DNA of 64,000 nucleotides from Bacteroidota bacterium (GTDB lineage Bacteria; Bacteroidota; Bacteroidia; Palsa-965): NCBI GenBank assembly GCA_020402865.1, contig JADBYT010000011.1, positions 1 to 64,000 of the forward strand, read 5' to 3'. Shown piece by piece: positions 34,840 to 43,800 of this stretch (position 1 is its first letter; each line of letters starts with the position of its first letter). The notes under the pieces were generated by a model. It saw only the letters and a program-made list of their open reading frames with translations, ran no database searches and was not told where the DNA came from. The position numbers and the translations under genes were made by a program.

Positions 34840-35040
34840 CTATTTTGTTTTTGGATACTCATGAATTCCTGTCACAAGTTTATAATTTTTTAGCTTCTCT
34901 TTTACAGTTTCAAGATTGTTGGATGTGTCCACAAGTTGAATATAATAATACTGTGGGGTGTTCTCGCTACCACCTTTTCCATCATTACGCGTGAAGCCTT
35001 CTCCAAAACAGCTACGCCGATAAATATAGAGAAGATCAAC
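34840..35040 (-). pseudogene. 3' remnant of an unknown gene
   Basis: The minus-strand frame ending at 34840 reads a convincing protein end: YYYIQLVDTSNNLETVKEKL followed by KNYKLVTGIHEYPKTK. Codon use is AT-rich, like the island and unlike the G+C-richer methyltransferase gene to the right. The frame goes on through a C-rich stretch (35048-35068) into an antisense run over the methyltransferase gene, which is not coding. So only about 60 C-terminal residues of a truncated gene seem to be left. No family recognised. With site A it may mark the right end of the island. Confidence 0.45.
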
Positions 35041-35094
35041 TTGAGGTGCCCCCCCAAAATCCCCCCCCAAAAAAACGATTCCGCCCCAATTCCC

Positions 35095-35102
35095 TACCTT
35101 TG
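35095..35102 (+). promoter_or_regulatory. Bacteroidota -7 box TACCTTTG
   Basis: Exact TAnnTTTG match 7 nt before the ATG at 35110. It supports the chosen start and suggests a very short leader. The sequence before it is very C-rich and no clear -33 box is seen. Confidence 0.5.
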
Positions 35103-35109
35103 CACCCGC

Positions 35110-35709
35110 ATGGAACTCGGACGCGAATACTGGAACCAACGCTGGCTGGAGCAAAAAACCGGCTGGGACATTGGCGCAGCCTCTGCCCCGCTTACTGATT
35201 TTGCCCTGCAGCTCCCGCACCGCAACCAGCGCATCCTCATTCCCGGCGCCGGCAATGCCTGGGAGGCCGAATTCCTTTTCCGCCACGGCTTTACCCATGT
35301 GCATGTGCTCGACATTGCGCCACAGGCCATTGCCGCCTTTCAGGCCCGCGTACCCGATTTCCCCGCCGCACAACTCATAAACGGCGATTTTTTTGCGCAC
35401 ACCGGGCACTACGATCTGGTGCTCGAACAAACCTTCTTCTGCGCACTGCATCCTTCGCTGCGTCAGGCCTATGTGCAAAAAATGCACAGCCTGCTTGCGC
35501 CCGGCGGCACACTGGCCGGTGTGCTGTTTGATGCCGAATTTGAAGGCGGCCCTCCGTTTAGCGGCTCGGCGGCTGAGTACAAAAGTCTTTTTGCGCCTTA
35601 CTTCGAGCTGCATACGCTTGAACCGGCGCGCAATTCCATACAGCCCCGTGCCGGACGCGAAGTGTTTATCCGCTTCACCGCCCGCACACACGTTGAACCT
35701 GTAAACTGA
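35110..35709 (+). CDS. TPMT-family SAM-dependent methyltransferase
   Basis: 199 residues from the ATG at 35110. Thiopurine-methyltransferase-type fold: YWNQRWLEQKTGWDIG at the start (W-x-x-R-W with GWD), SAM-binding motif RILIPGAGNAWEAEFL, HVHVLDIAPQAI as the acidic ribose-binding strand, and YDLVLEQTFFCALHP. It transfers methyl from SAM, probably to a small thiol, halide or similar nucleophile; the acceptor is not defined. Six bp before the NlpC/P60 gene, so they probably form an operon. Confidence 0.88.
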   Translation: MELGREYWNQRWLEQKTGWDIGAASAPLTDFALQLPHRNQRILIPGAGNAWEAEFLFRHGFTHVHVLDIAPQAIAAFQARVPDFPAAQLINGDFFAHTGHYDLVLEQTFFCALHPSLRQAYVQKMHSLLAPGGTLAGVLFDAEFEGGPPFSGSAAEYKSLFAPYFELHTLEPARNSIQPRAGREVFIRFTARTHVEPVN

Positions 35710-35715
35710 TCTGCC

Positions 35716-36249
35716 ATGCGTAACCTGCTGCTTGCCCTGCTCGTGTGTGTTGCCTCCGCCTTTGCGCCCGCCACCGCCCCCGACGATCCGCCAGCGGCTG
35801 CTACGCCCAAGATGGATCCGGTAAAAGTGTATTTCGCCAAACACGGCCTCCATGTCGATTCGGCGCAAACACCCTACCTCTACTATCAGGTTCACGACTG
35901 GCTGGGCACGCGCTACCAGTATGCCGGCCACACCCAAAAAGGCATCGACTGTTCAGGCTTTGTGGCCGAAATGTACCGCAGCGTATATTGCATCAGACTC
36001 AGCGGCGGTTCCCGCGATTTATATCCGCAAGTGGACTCCGTGCCCCGCTCCGAACTTTGCGAAGGCGACATCCTCTTTTTCAAAATCCGCAAAGGCCAGA
36101 TTTCGCACGTAGGCATCTACCTCGGCAACGATAAGTTTGCACACGCCAGCGTGCACTCCGGCGTAATTGTGAGCGATTTGAAAGAAGATTATTACAAGAA
36201 GTATTTCTTTACCGGCGGGCGGTTGAAAGCGCCGGTGTATGTGGAGTAA
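35716..36249 (+). CDS. NlpC/P60-family cell-wall hydrolase
   Basis: 177 residues with a signal peptide (MRNLLLALLVCVASAFAPA). The NlpC/P60 domain is at about 55-175: catalytic Cys in GIDCSGFVAEMY, His in SHVGIYLGNDKF, and a third polar position FAHAS. Such enzymes cut gamma-D-Glu-diaminopimelate or related bonds of peptidoglycan peptides in the periplasm. The length is near the minimum for the family, with no additional SH3 or LysM domain. Follows the methyltransferase after 6 bp. Confidence 0.9.
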   Translation: MRNLLLALLVCVASAFAPATAPDDPPAAATPKMDPVKVYFAKHGLHVDSAQTPYLYYQVHDWLGTRYQYAGHTQKGIDCSGFVAEMYRSVYCIRLSGGSRDLYPQVDSVPRSELCEGDILFFKIRKGQISHVGIYLGNDKFAHASVHSGVIVSDLKEDYYKKYFFTGGRLKAPVYVE

Positions 36250-36258
36250 AACCGGAAA

Positions 36259-37086
36259 TTAGTTCGAAACAAACGGGCGCACATCATGCGCTTTCATGTA
36301 CTCGGTAACTCTTTCGGTTTCATCCGTACTGATCATTTCAGCAAGCCCGGATGAATGAAGGTGTTTCCAGCTTTCAAACTGCCCTGGCATAGATACCTGG
36401 TCTGGTTCATCAGCAATAATAAAATACTTGCCCTTTTCTTTCTGTAGTTCAAAAGATTTAATCAGGCTGATAAACTGGCCTATCTTATTCGACAGGGATA
36501 CGGTACCCACCGTAAAATCAAAAATCTCACCAGCCACCGGCCTGTTGTTCCGGCCAATAAAATCAACCTTAATTTTCGGAATCAGTAAAGTGGGAATATC
36601 ATTTACAGTTAAGGACTGGTTGATGTTTACATGCGACCGGATTTTAGGATAAAGTCGCTTAGAAACACCTGAAATGCCAATTTCTTCTGTAAACACAGCC
36701 GGCATCTTTACCTCGTCCTCGTAATCAAATACAAACTTTTCAAAAAGGTTTTTAAATGCCTTTTCCGAAAAGCGAACCGCTACAGGCTCAGGTGCCGAGA
36801 ACGTAATAAACGAATTGCTGTAGCTGGACACATAGCTCCAGTAACCGGCCTGAGTAAGTTTGGAATTGGGTGCAGAACCCATACTGAGCTCTTTTTCCAA
36901 CCCCGTTAAGAACTGATTGAGAAGAGAATAGGCATCAACCGGCAGTAATTTCTTGAGAAGAAACAGTTTTTTATGTGCACATACAAACTTAGCCTGAACA
37001 CCATCAGACAAGAGCATACCCACGCTAATCCGTTCCTGAGCAACAGGGCGGACACTGGCATACACAATGCTGTAAAAGGTTTTCAT
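36259..37086 (-). CDS. DUF3037-like protein, partner of the HipA-like kinase
   Basis: 275 residues, cytosolic. The N-terminus FYSIVYASVRPVAQERISVGMLL is like DUF3037, in which a strand with ER-x-x-V/I-G is conserved. The rest is a mixed alpha/beta region without a recognised enzyme motif (RLYPKIRSHVNINQ, VDFIGRNNRPVAGEIFDF). The ATG overlaps the TGA of the HipA-like kinase by 4 bp, so the two are translationally coupled. DUF3037 and HipA-like genes are often found together; the function of the pair is not known to me. It converges on the NlpC/P60 gene with 9 bp between stops. Confidence 0.7.
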   Translation of the reverse strand: MKTFYSIVYASVRPVAQERISVGMLLSDGVQAKFVCAHKKLFLLKKLLPVDAYSLLNQFLTGLEKELSMGSAPNSKLTQAGYWSYVSSYSNSFITFSAPEPVAVRFSEKAFKNLFEKFVFDYEDEVKMPAVFTEEIGISGVSKRLYPKIRSHVNINQSLTVNDIPTLLIPKIKVDFIGRNNRPVAGEIFDFTVGTVSLSNKIGQFISLIKSFELQKEKGKYFIIADEPDQVSMPGQFESWKHLHSSGLAEMISTDETERVTEYMKAHDVRPFVSN

Positions 37087-37928
37087 TTGCTAAAGTTTGT
37101 ATAACCTGTATTCAAATATTCTTTAAACGCCTCCTCCACCCCATTCACCCACTTCCCCACAAAGATACGCCCATTCACCCCAAATTTTACCTCCCCCACC
37201 TCATTTTCCCACTCCTCAGGCAATTTACCCATAATTTCATTGGTAAATTCACCGCAAGAACTTATGTAATCTCTGAACCGACTAAGCACAAAATTGGCAT
37301 CCCCATCCAAATCGGCTTTTTTCGGATACAGCAAAGGTAATACCTCCGTATTCAGAATTGTTTCATCTTCGGTAAGCAGACAAAGTGAATTTTCGCTGGT
37401 AATACCGCCCGAGTTAAAGCACTTTTCGTGATCGATAAAATTCAAAAAGCGTTTCCCGTTTACGCTCGATACCAATATGTTGTAGTTGTTATGGTTACGG
37501 TCTTCATTCGCCAGCCATAAATCAAACAGGGCTGCTTTCAGAAAATCCTGCCGGTTTACAATCTGCTTCACCTGCTTTGGGTTTTGTTTCCACGATTCTA
37601 TGGTGGGCAAATCTATTTCGCGCGAAAAAGGGTAGTACAACGACCCTATCAAAGGCATATCGAAACATTTTTTGTGCACACCATTGCGCAATACTTCTTC
37701 GCTTATATGCTCTTGCTGAATATTTATCAGATTTACCTTGGGGGTGAAAATGTGCCAATGTTCTGCGTAGTGTGATACAATTAGTTCTATGGCAAGTTTG
37801 TTGGCCGGTACCTGCTTTACATACTTGCATACATACTCATTATAATCATTTGCTGAAACAAGCAGAGGTCTGCTTCCCGCTGTGGGGAAAACCTGTTTAA
37901 CCGGCATCAGACTTTTGAGCAGCCTCAT
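37083..37928 (-). CDS. HipA-like kinase domain protein
   Basis: 281 residues. The HipA/phosphatidylinositol-kinase-like catalytic core is visible: ANEDRNHNNYNILV (about 139-152; Asp and Asn of the catalytic loop) and NFIDHEKCFNSGG (about 162-174; metal-binding Asp). The N-terminus has LLVSANDYNEYVCKYVK as a possible P-loop and Lys strand. It lacks the N-terminal HipA domain and no HipB-like antitoxin gene is next to it; instead it is coupled to the DUF3037-like gene. It could be a protein kinase in a toxin/immunity or regulatory pair. More AT-rich than the flanking genes. Confidence 0.78.
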   Translation of the reverse strand: MRLLKSLMPVKQVFPTAGSRPLLVSANDYNEYVCKYVKQVPANKLAIELIVSHYAEHWHIFTPKVNLINIQQEHISEEVLRNGVHKKCFDMPLIGSLYYPFSREIDLPTIESWKQNPKQVKQIVNRQDFLKAALFDLWLANEDRNHNNYNILVSSVNGKRFLNFIDHEKCFNSGGITSENSLCLLTEDETILNTEVLPLLYPKKADLDGDANFVLSRFRDYISSCGEFTNEIMGKLPEEWENEVGEVKFGVNGRIFVGKWVNGVEEAFKEYLNTGYTNFSK

Positions 37929-37941
37929 AATAGCTAATTAA

Positions 37942-38538
37942 TTACTCCCCCAGCCACAACGAATCATTCCGCTTGCGCGCCAGCACAAACCCATGCCGCT
38001 CAGCAAATGCCTGCTGCACCTGCAAAAAATTGAGCCAGGCCGCCAGCTCATCCTTTTCCGTTTTGCGGGTGGCGGCCAGATAGCGGCGGGCCAGTGCATC
38101 TTCGGGGTCGGCGGTGTCGTGGAGCAGGAGGCTGTCGGTAAAGAGGATGGTGTCGCCGTTTTCGGCGGCTACGGTGTTATCGGTTTGCAGTAAAGCGGAA
38201 GTGTGGCGGCTGCGTTCGGCGGCAAGGCGTGTGGCATTCACAAGTTGCAGCAGGGCAAAGCGCAATGAACTGTCGGCTTCAAAATCGGGATACTCGGTGA
38301 GGATACCGGCCAATGTATCGGCTTTGGCCATGTAGGCTTTTGCGGCGCGTGAAATATCGGAAGAGACGTTGGTGGCCACTAAAGCCGCCCAGTTTGCGCG
38401 GGGCTGTTCAAGTTCCTGCCAGAGTGCAAGCAGTGAATCATTGTATTGCCTGGCCAGTTCGCCCTCGCGCGGACCGGGTGCGGGAGCCGAACAGGCCGCC
38501 GACAAAACGGTCAGGCAAATAAGCAGCAGGCGGTTCAT
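37942..38538 (-). CDS. Lipoprotein of unknown function
   Basis: 198 residues with a clear lipobox (LSAAC, Cys16). The mature region is mostly helical and charged, with Ala/Leu-rich heptad-like stretches (NDSLLALWQELEQPRANWAA, LARRYLAATRKTEKDELAAW). No family recognised. It ends 13 bp before the HipA-like gene on the same strand, but G+C content and composition differ, so a functional link is doubtful. Confidence 0.7.
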   Translation of the reverse strand: MNRLLLICLTVLSAACSAPAPGPREGELARQYNDSLLALWQELEQPRANWAALVATNVSSDISRAAKAYMAKADTLAGILTEYPDFEADSSLRFALLQLVNATRLAAERSRHTSALLQTDNTVAAENGDTILFTDSLLLHDTADPEDALARRYLAATRKTEKDELAAWLNFLQVQQAFAERHGFVLARKRNDSLWLGE

Positions 38539-38610
38539 TGGCCGAAAGATAGTGCATTGCTCTAAAAATCCGCGATGTGAATTATCACGTATTTTGCATG
38601 GAAAAAACGT

Positions 38611-38618
38611 TATTTTTG
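38611..38618 (+). promoter_or_regulatory. Bacteroidota -7 box TATTTTTG
   Basis: Exact TAnnTTTG match 31 nt before the ATG at 38650; a TTTTG at 38591-38595 could act as the -33 element. It lies in the divergent region between the lipoprotein genes at 37942-38538 and 38650-39555. Confidence 0.45.
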
Positions 38619-38649
38619 TTCAGCACATAATCAAGCTCACCTTAGCTTT

Positions 38650-39555
38650 ATGATGAAAAAATATTCGACTTCGGCCCTGAGCCTCATTCCTGCGGCTTTT
38701 TTGCTGTGGACACTTGCTTCGTGTGGCGGCGATTCGGCCACCGATAAGCCCACCGATTCGGTTGGCGCCACCGATTCGGTGCAGCCAATGCCCACGCGCG
38801 AATACGCGCAGGTGCCCTCGCCCGGCGAAATGTTTGCCTTTATGAAACAGGCAGGCACCGGCAGCGCCAGCGCCGATCTGCTCAACTCGCCCGATAACGA
38901 GAAAAAATACGAAACCAAAAAGGCTCAGGCGCTCAACATGGGCGTGTATTCGGCCGATTTGCTTTACTGCTGCACCTTTTCGCAAAACCTCAGCAACCGC
39001 GTGGCCCAATACTTCGGCACCAGCATGCGCATGAGCGACCGTTTACAGGTAACTACCGGGCTGAACGAAAAAGATAAAGAACGCATCAGCAAAAACGTGG
39101 GCAACCCCGATTCGCTGGTGGCTGTTTCAAACGACCTTTATCTTTCTACGTTTGATAACCTCGACGCAAACGGACGCGGAGCTGACCTCAGCCTCATGCT
39201 GGCCGGTGGCTGGGTTGAATCGCTCTACCTGATGAGCAACTCCGTGAAAGACTTTGAAAAAGACAAAGCCGCCGCCGAACGCATTGCCGATCAGAAACCC
39301 TCGCTCGACAACCTTATCGAATACATGAGCAAACACGAAGACAATGCCGATGTGAAAGCCACACTCACGCAGCTTCGTGAACTCAAAGGGCTTTTTGATG
39401 CGCTGACCACCGCAAAACAGGATGGCGGCATGAAAACCACCAACGGCAAACGCGTACTTGGCGGCGGAAACAAAACCTCCATCACCAAAGAACAGTTTGA
39501 TGCAATTAAAGCTAAGGTTACTGAAATCCGCAACAGCTTTATCGCAGCCCAATAA
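38650..39555 (+). CDS. Lipoprotein with helical domain, unknown function
   Basis: 301 residues; second Met at 38653 is an alternative start. Lipobox LLWTLASC places the lipid-modified Cys at residue 25. A Asp/Ser/Thr-rich linker (about 27-50) follows, then an all-helical domain with NMGVYSADLLYCCTFSQN and ADLSLMLAGGWVESLYLM, seen in Bacteroidota lipoproteins of unknown function. Forty bp before the next secreted-protein gene on the same strand. Confidence 0.75.
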   Translation: MMKKYSTSALSLIPAAFLLWTLASCGGDSATDKPTDSVGATDSVQPMPTREYAQVPSPGEMFAFMKQAGTGSASADLLNSPDNEKKYETKKAQALNMGVYSADLLYCCTFSQNLSNRVAQYFGTSMRMSDRLQVTTGLNEKDKERISKNVGNPDSLVAVSNDLYLSTFDNLDANGRGADLSLMLAGGWVESLYLMSNSVKDFEKDKAAAERIADQKPSLDNLIEYMSKHEDNADVKATLTQLRELKGLFDALTTAKQDGGMKTTNGKRVLGGGNKTSITKEQFDAIKAKVTEIRNSFIAAQ

Positions 39556-39594
39556 TCTCAATCCTCTGCACACTCTAAAAAACACACAGAAGCC

Positions 39595-40068
39595 ATGAAA
39601 AAAGCCCTCTCGCTTGTTCTTGCTGCTGCATTTCTGACCATATCGGTTGATTTGCCTTCGCAGGCAAACTGCAATAACTTTCACCGCCGCCGTGGCTGCA
39701 GTCAGGCTTCCGAACCGGGATTCATTTACAACTCCCAGTCGAAAAGCGGCCTCTTTGCAAAAGGAACTTCATCAAAACTCAAAGCCGTTTTCTATGCCGG
39801 TTTTGACTACTCCATTTCCATTTGCGGCGATGCTTCACTTGGTTCTGATATTGCATTTACACTTACCGACGCCACAACCGGAGAAGTGCTTTACGACAAT
39901 GCCACCGACAACAAAGCCCAGCACATGGAATTCTCGTGCGAAGGCACCCGCAACATGAACATCATGATCAGCATTCCCGGTGCCGGCCCTGCTAAAGGTC
40001 AGGCCGAAGATGGTGCCTGCCTCGGCATTCTCATCGAACAGAAACCGACTCCGAAAGTAGGATTCTGA
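39595..40068 (+). CDS. Small secreted protein of unknown function
   Basis: 157 residues with a signal peptide (ending near PSQA). The mature part has several Cys residues (CNNFHRRRGC, SICGD, FSCEG, GACLG), possibly disulfide-linked, and beta-strand-type segments (KLKAVFYAGFDYSISICGD, IAFTLTDATTGEVLYD). It looks like a compact beta-sandwich. No family recognised. It is followed 20 bp later by a strong terminator, so it probably ends the transcript that begins with the lipoprotein gene at 38650. Confidence 0.75.
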   Translation: MKKALSLVLAAAFLTISVDLPSQANCNNFHRRRGCSQASEPGFIYNSQSKSGLFAKGTSSKLKAVFYAGFDYSISICGDASLGSDIAFTLTDATTGEVLYDNATDNKAQHMEFSCEGTRNMNIMISIPGAGPAKGQAEDGACLGILIEQKPTPKVGF

Positions 40069-40087
40069 TCCTTCCCCGTTCTTTAAC

Positions 40088-40124
40088 ATCCCGTTCAGTA
40101 ATCTTGCTGAACGGGATTTTTTTT
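40088..40124 (+). terminator. Rho-independent terminator
   Basis: Perfect 11-bp stem ATCCCGTTCAG (40088-40098) / CTGAACGGGAT (40107-40117), 8-nt loop, then eight T. Directly before the start of the oxygenase gene at 40130. Confidence 0.92.
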
Positions 40125-40129
40125 GATTT

Positions 40130-40684
40130 ATGCAACTGCACGCACATACACCATCCATCTGGACAATCAAACACTTTCTTCCCGAAACCGTTTGTGCCTC
40201 GCTCATTCATTTAAGCGAAACAACAGGATACGAAGAAGCAAAAGTAAATTTCAGTACGGGTGCCGAAATGATGAAAGGCCTGCGTAACAATTACCGCCTG
40301 CTTTACCCGAACGCCGAACTGGCCGCCGAATTCTGGCAAAGTCTGCGGCACTACTGCCCCGATGAAATTGATGGACAGAAAGCCTCCGGACTCAATGAAA
40401 TGTTCAGGTTTTACAAATACAGCTCCAGCCAGCGTTTCAAACGCCATATCGACGGACGTTTTAGACGAAGTGCATTTGAAGAAAGCCGCATTACTTTTAT
40501 GATCTATCTGAATGATGATTTTGAAGGTGGCGAAACGGCATTTGATGAGGTGGAAATAAAACCCGAAACCGGAACAGCACTTTGTTTCATTCACGAACAA
40601 AAACACGAAGGAAAGCCCGTATTGTCGGGTGCTAAATACGTATTGCGTTCGGATGTGATGTACACGCACTTTCCTGTTCATTGA
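40130..40684 (+). CDS. 2-oxoglutarate/Fe(II)-dependent oxygenase (prolyl-4-hydroxylase-like)
   Basis: 184 residues, cytosolic. Double-stranded beta-helix oxygenase with the iron ligands in order: His and Asp in RHIDGRF (H-x-D), distal His in QKHEGKPV, and Arg in YVLRSDVMY, the likely 2-oxoglutarate ligand. Between them FMIYLNDDFEGGETAF is the usual family strand. This group hydroxylates proline or other residues with O2 and 2-oxoglutarate; the target is unknown. Starts just after the terminator; stands alone. Confidence 0.92.
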   Translation: MQLHAHTPSIWTIKHFLPETVCASLIHLSETTGYEEAKVNFSTGAEMMKGLRNNYRLLYPNAELAAEFWQSLRHYCPDEIDGQKASGLNEMFRFYKYSSSQRFKRHIDGRFRRSAFEESRITFMIYLNDDFEGGETAFDEVEIKPETGTALCFIHEQKHEGKPVLSGAKYVLRSDVMYTHFPVH

Positions 40685-40806
40685 TAATCCTGCCTGTCAA
40701 TTGCTTCTGTCCATACCCGGATCAGTTGAAGGAAAGGATTATTCCATCTCCCTATTTTCAGTAATTTGCACCGATTTCCCATGCCATTCATTACACCGAA
40801 AAAAGT

Positions 40807-43800
40807 ATGACACTGAAATTTATCCGCATTGCGATGCCCGTGCTGGCAACCGCAGTAATCATTACCGCCGCCAGCGCCGACAAACCCAAGAAATGGGACG
40901 TAAACGATCCGCCGGGCGAATACAAGGAAATCTCCTTTACCGTAAATGAAGGCACGTGGATGAACGTGGATGTAAGTCCCGACGGAAAAACGATTGTGTT
41001 TGATATGCTGGGCGATATTTATTCGATGCCCGTGGCCGGCGGTACTGCACAGGTTTTACAAAACGGACATGCCTGGCAATCGCAGCCGCGCTACAGTCCC
41101 GACGGAAAGAAAATATGCTTTACGTCTGATGCCGGCGGCGGCGATAACATCTGGACCATGAATGCCGATGGTTCGGGCGCAAAACAAATTACACAGGAAA
41201 AATTCCGCCTGCTGAACAATGCGGTGTGGAGTGCCGACGGAAATTACCTCATTGCACGCAAGCACTTCACCTCTACCCGCTCGCTGGGTGCAGGCGAGAT
41301 GTGGATGTATCACATTACCGGCGGCGACGGCATCCAGCTTACCAAAAAGAAAAACAGCCAGCAGGACGTAAACGAACCTTCGCTTTCGCCCGATGGTAAA
41401 TCGCTTTTTTACAGCGAAGACATGTATCCCGGCGGTTATTTCCAGTACAACAAAGATCCTAACGATCAGATCTATGTCATTAACCGCTACGACATGGAAA
41501 CCGGCGAAAACGAGCGTGTAACCGGCGGCCCCGGCGGCGCATTCCGTCCGCAGATTTCGCGCGATGGAAAAAAACTGGCCTTTGTGCGCCGCGTGCGCGA
41601 AAAAACGGTGCTCTTTATGCACGACATGGAAACCGGCGAAGAATGGCCGGTTTATGATCAGCTCAGCAAAGACCAGCAGGAAGCCTGGTGCATTTTTGGC
41701 GTGTACACCGGCTTTAACTGGATGCCCGATAACCAGCACATTATTATCTGGGCGGGCGGGAAAATCCGCAAAGTAAATGTGGCTAACCAAACCGCCACCG
41801 ATATTCCCTTTACCGTTACCGCCAAACACCGCGTGTACAAGGCCCTGCGCTTTAAACAGGAACCCGCTCCCGATCAGTTTGATGCCAGAATGATCCGTCA
41901 TGCCGTGACCTCGCCCGATGGAAAAACACTGGTGTTTAACGCCGCCGGCTACCTCTGGAAAAAAACGTTGCCCGATGGCACGCCCGCACGCCTTACCGAC
42001 GGAACTGCGTTTGAATTTGAGCCCATGTTCTCGGCCGACGGAGCAAAACTTACCTACGTAAGCTGGGACGATGAACAAACCGGCGCGGTAATGACGCTTG
42101 ACATGAAAACACCGAAAGCAAAACCGGTGAAAGTAACCAGCGAAAAAGGCATTTTCCGCACACCATCCTTCTCCGCCGATGCGAAAACAATTGCCTACTG
42201 GAAAGAAGAAGGCAACGACCACCAGGGCTATGCGTTTTCGGTGAAGCCGGGCATTTACACCATTGCAGCTACCGGCGGTGCGGCGCAGTTTCAGTTTTAC
42301 AACGGTGCCACACGTCCGCTCTTTTCGGCCGATGGTAAGAAGCTCATTTGCTTCATAGACAATGGCGACAACAAAGAGCTTTTCAGTTTTGAGCTGGCCA
42401 CACATAAAATGCAAACGCTGGCTTCATCAACCTATGCGTGGGAAATTATGCCCAGCCCCGATTTCAAATGGCTTGCGTTCCGCGAACTGCATAAGGTGTA
42501 TGTGTGCGCATTTCCGGCCAACGGCAAAACGCTCGAACTCGATCAAAACATGGGGCAGGTGCCTTCGTTCTGCGTAACGCGCGATGCCGGCCAGAGCCTG
42601 CACTGGAGCGGCGACAGCAAAAACCTGCACTGGACACTGGGCCGCCGTTATTTCTCGCGCAGCCTCACCAACTGTTTTGAGTTCCTGCCCGGCGCACCCG
42701 ATTCGCTGCCCGGCCTTGATACCGTGGGCATCGACATTGCCCTGAAACTGAACAGCGACAAGCCCAAAGGCGTGGTGGCCATGACCAATGCGCGCATCAT
42801 TACCATGGATAAAAACAACACGGTAATTGAAAACGGCACCGTGGTGGTAACCGACAACCGCATTACCGCTGTGGGCAAAACCGGCGAGGTTAGCATTCCG
42901 GCCGGCGCCAAAACAGTTGACTGTGCAGGCAAAACCATTATGCCCGGCATTGTGGACGTACACGCCCACCTCGGCACATTCCGCCAGGGGCTTAGTCCGC
43001 AAAAGCAGTGGAGCTACTACACCAATCTTGCTTTTGGCGTAACCACCACACACGATCCATCGTCGAACACAGAAATGGTGTTTTCGCAGTCGGAAGCGGT
43101 GAAAGCCGGCCACATGGTGGGGCCGCGCATTTTCTCTACCGGCTGGATTTTGTACGGTGCCGAAGGCGATTTTAAAGCGGTGATTAACAGCTACGACGAT
43201 GCAAAATCGGCGGTGTATCGCAATCAGTCGGCCGGTGCATTCAGCGTAAAAAGCTACAACCAGCCGCGCCGCGAACAGCGCCAGCAGGTAATTACCGCAT
43301 CGCGCAACCTCGGCGTAATGGTGGTGCCCGAAGGCGGTTCGTTCTTTTACCACAACATGAGCATGATTCTGGACGGCCACAGCGGCATTGAGCACAATAT
43401 TCCGGTGGCACCGGTGTATGATGATGTGGTGAAACTCTGGGCCGCATCGGAAACCGGCTACACACCCACGCTCATTGTGGCATACGGTGCCATGAACGGC
43501 GAAAACTACTGGTACGAGCACAGCAATGTGTGGGAAAACAACCGCCTGCTCAATTTCTACCCGCGTGGCGAAATTGACTCGCGCGCTCGTCACCGCACCA
43601 TGATTCCCGATGCGGAGTACAAAAACGGACACATCCTCATTTCGCAATCGTGCAAAAAACTGGCCGATGCCGGTGTGAAGGTAAACCTTGGCGCACACGG
43701 CCAGCTGCAAGGCTTGGGCGCACACTGGGAATTGTGGATGCTGGCACAGGGCGGCATGAGCAACATGCAGGCGCTGCGCTGCGCCACCATGAACGGTGCA

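Noticed and set aside
35041-35937. Minus-strand ORF of 365 residues opposite the TPMT and NlpC genes
   Set aside because: Only its last 60 or so residues, left of 35040, look like protein; the rest is an antisense shadow.
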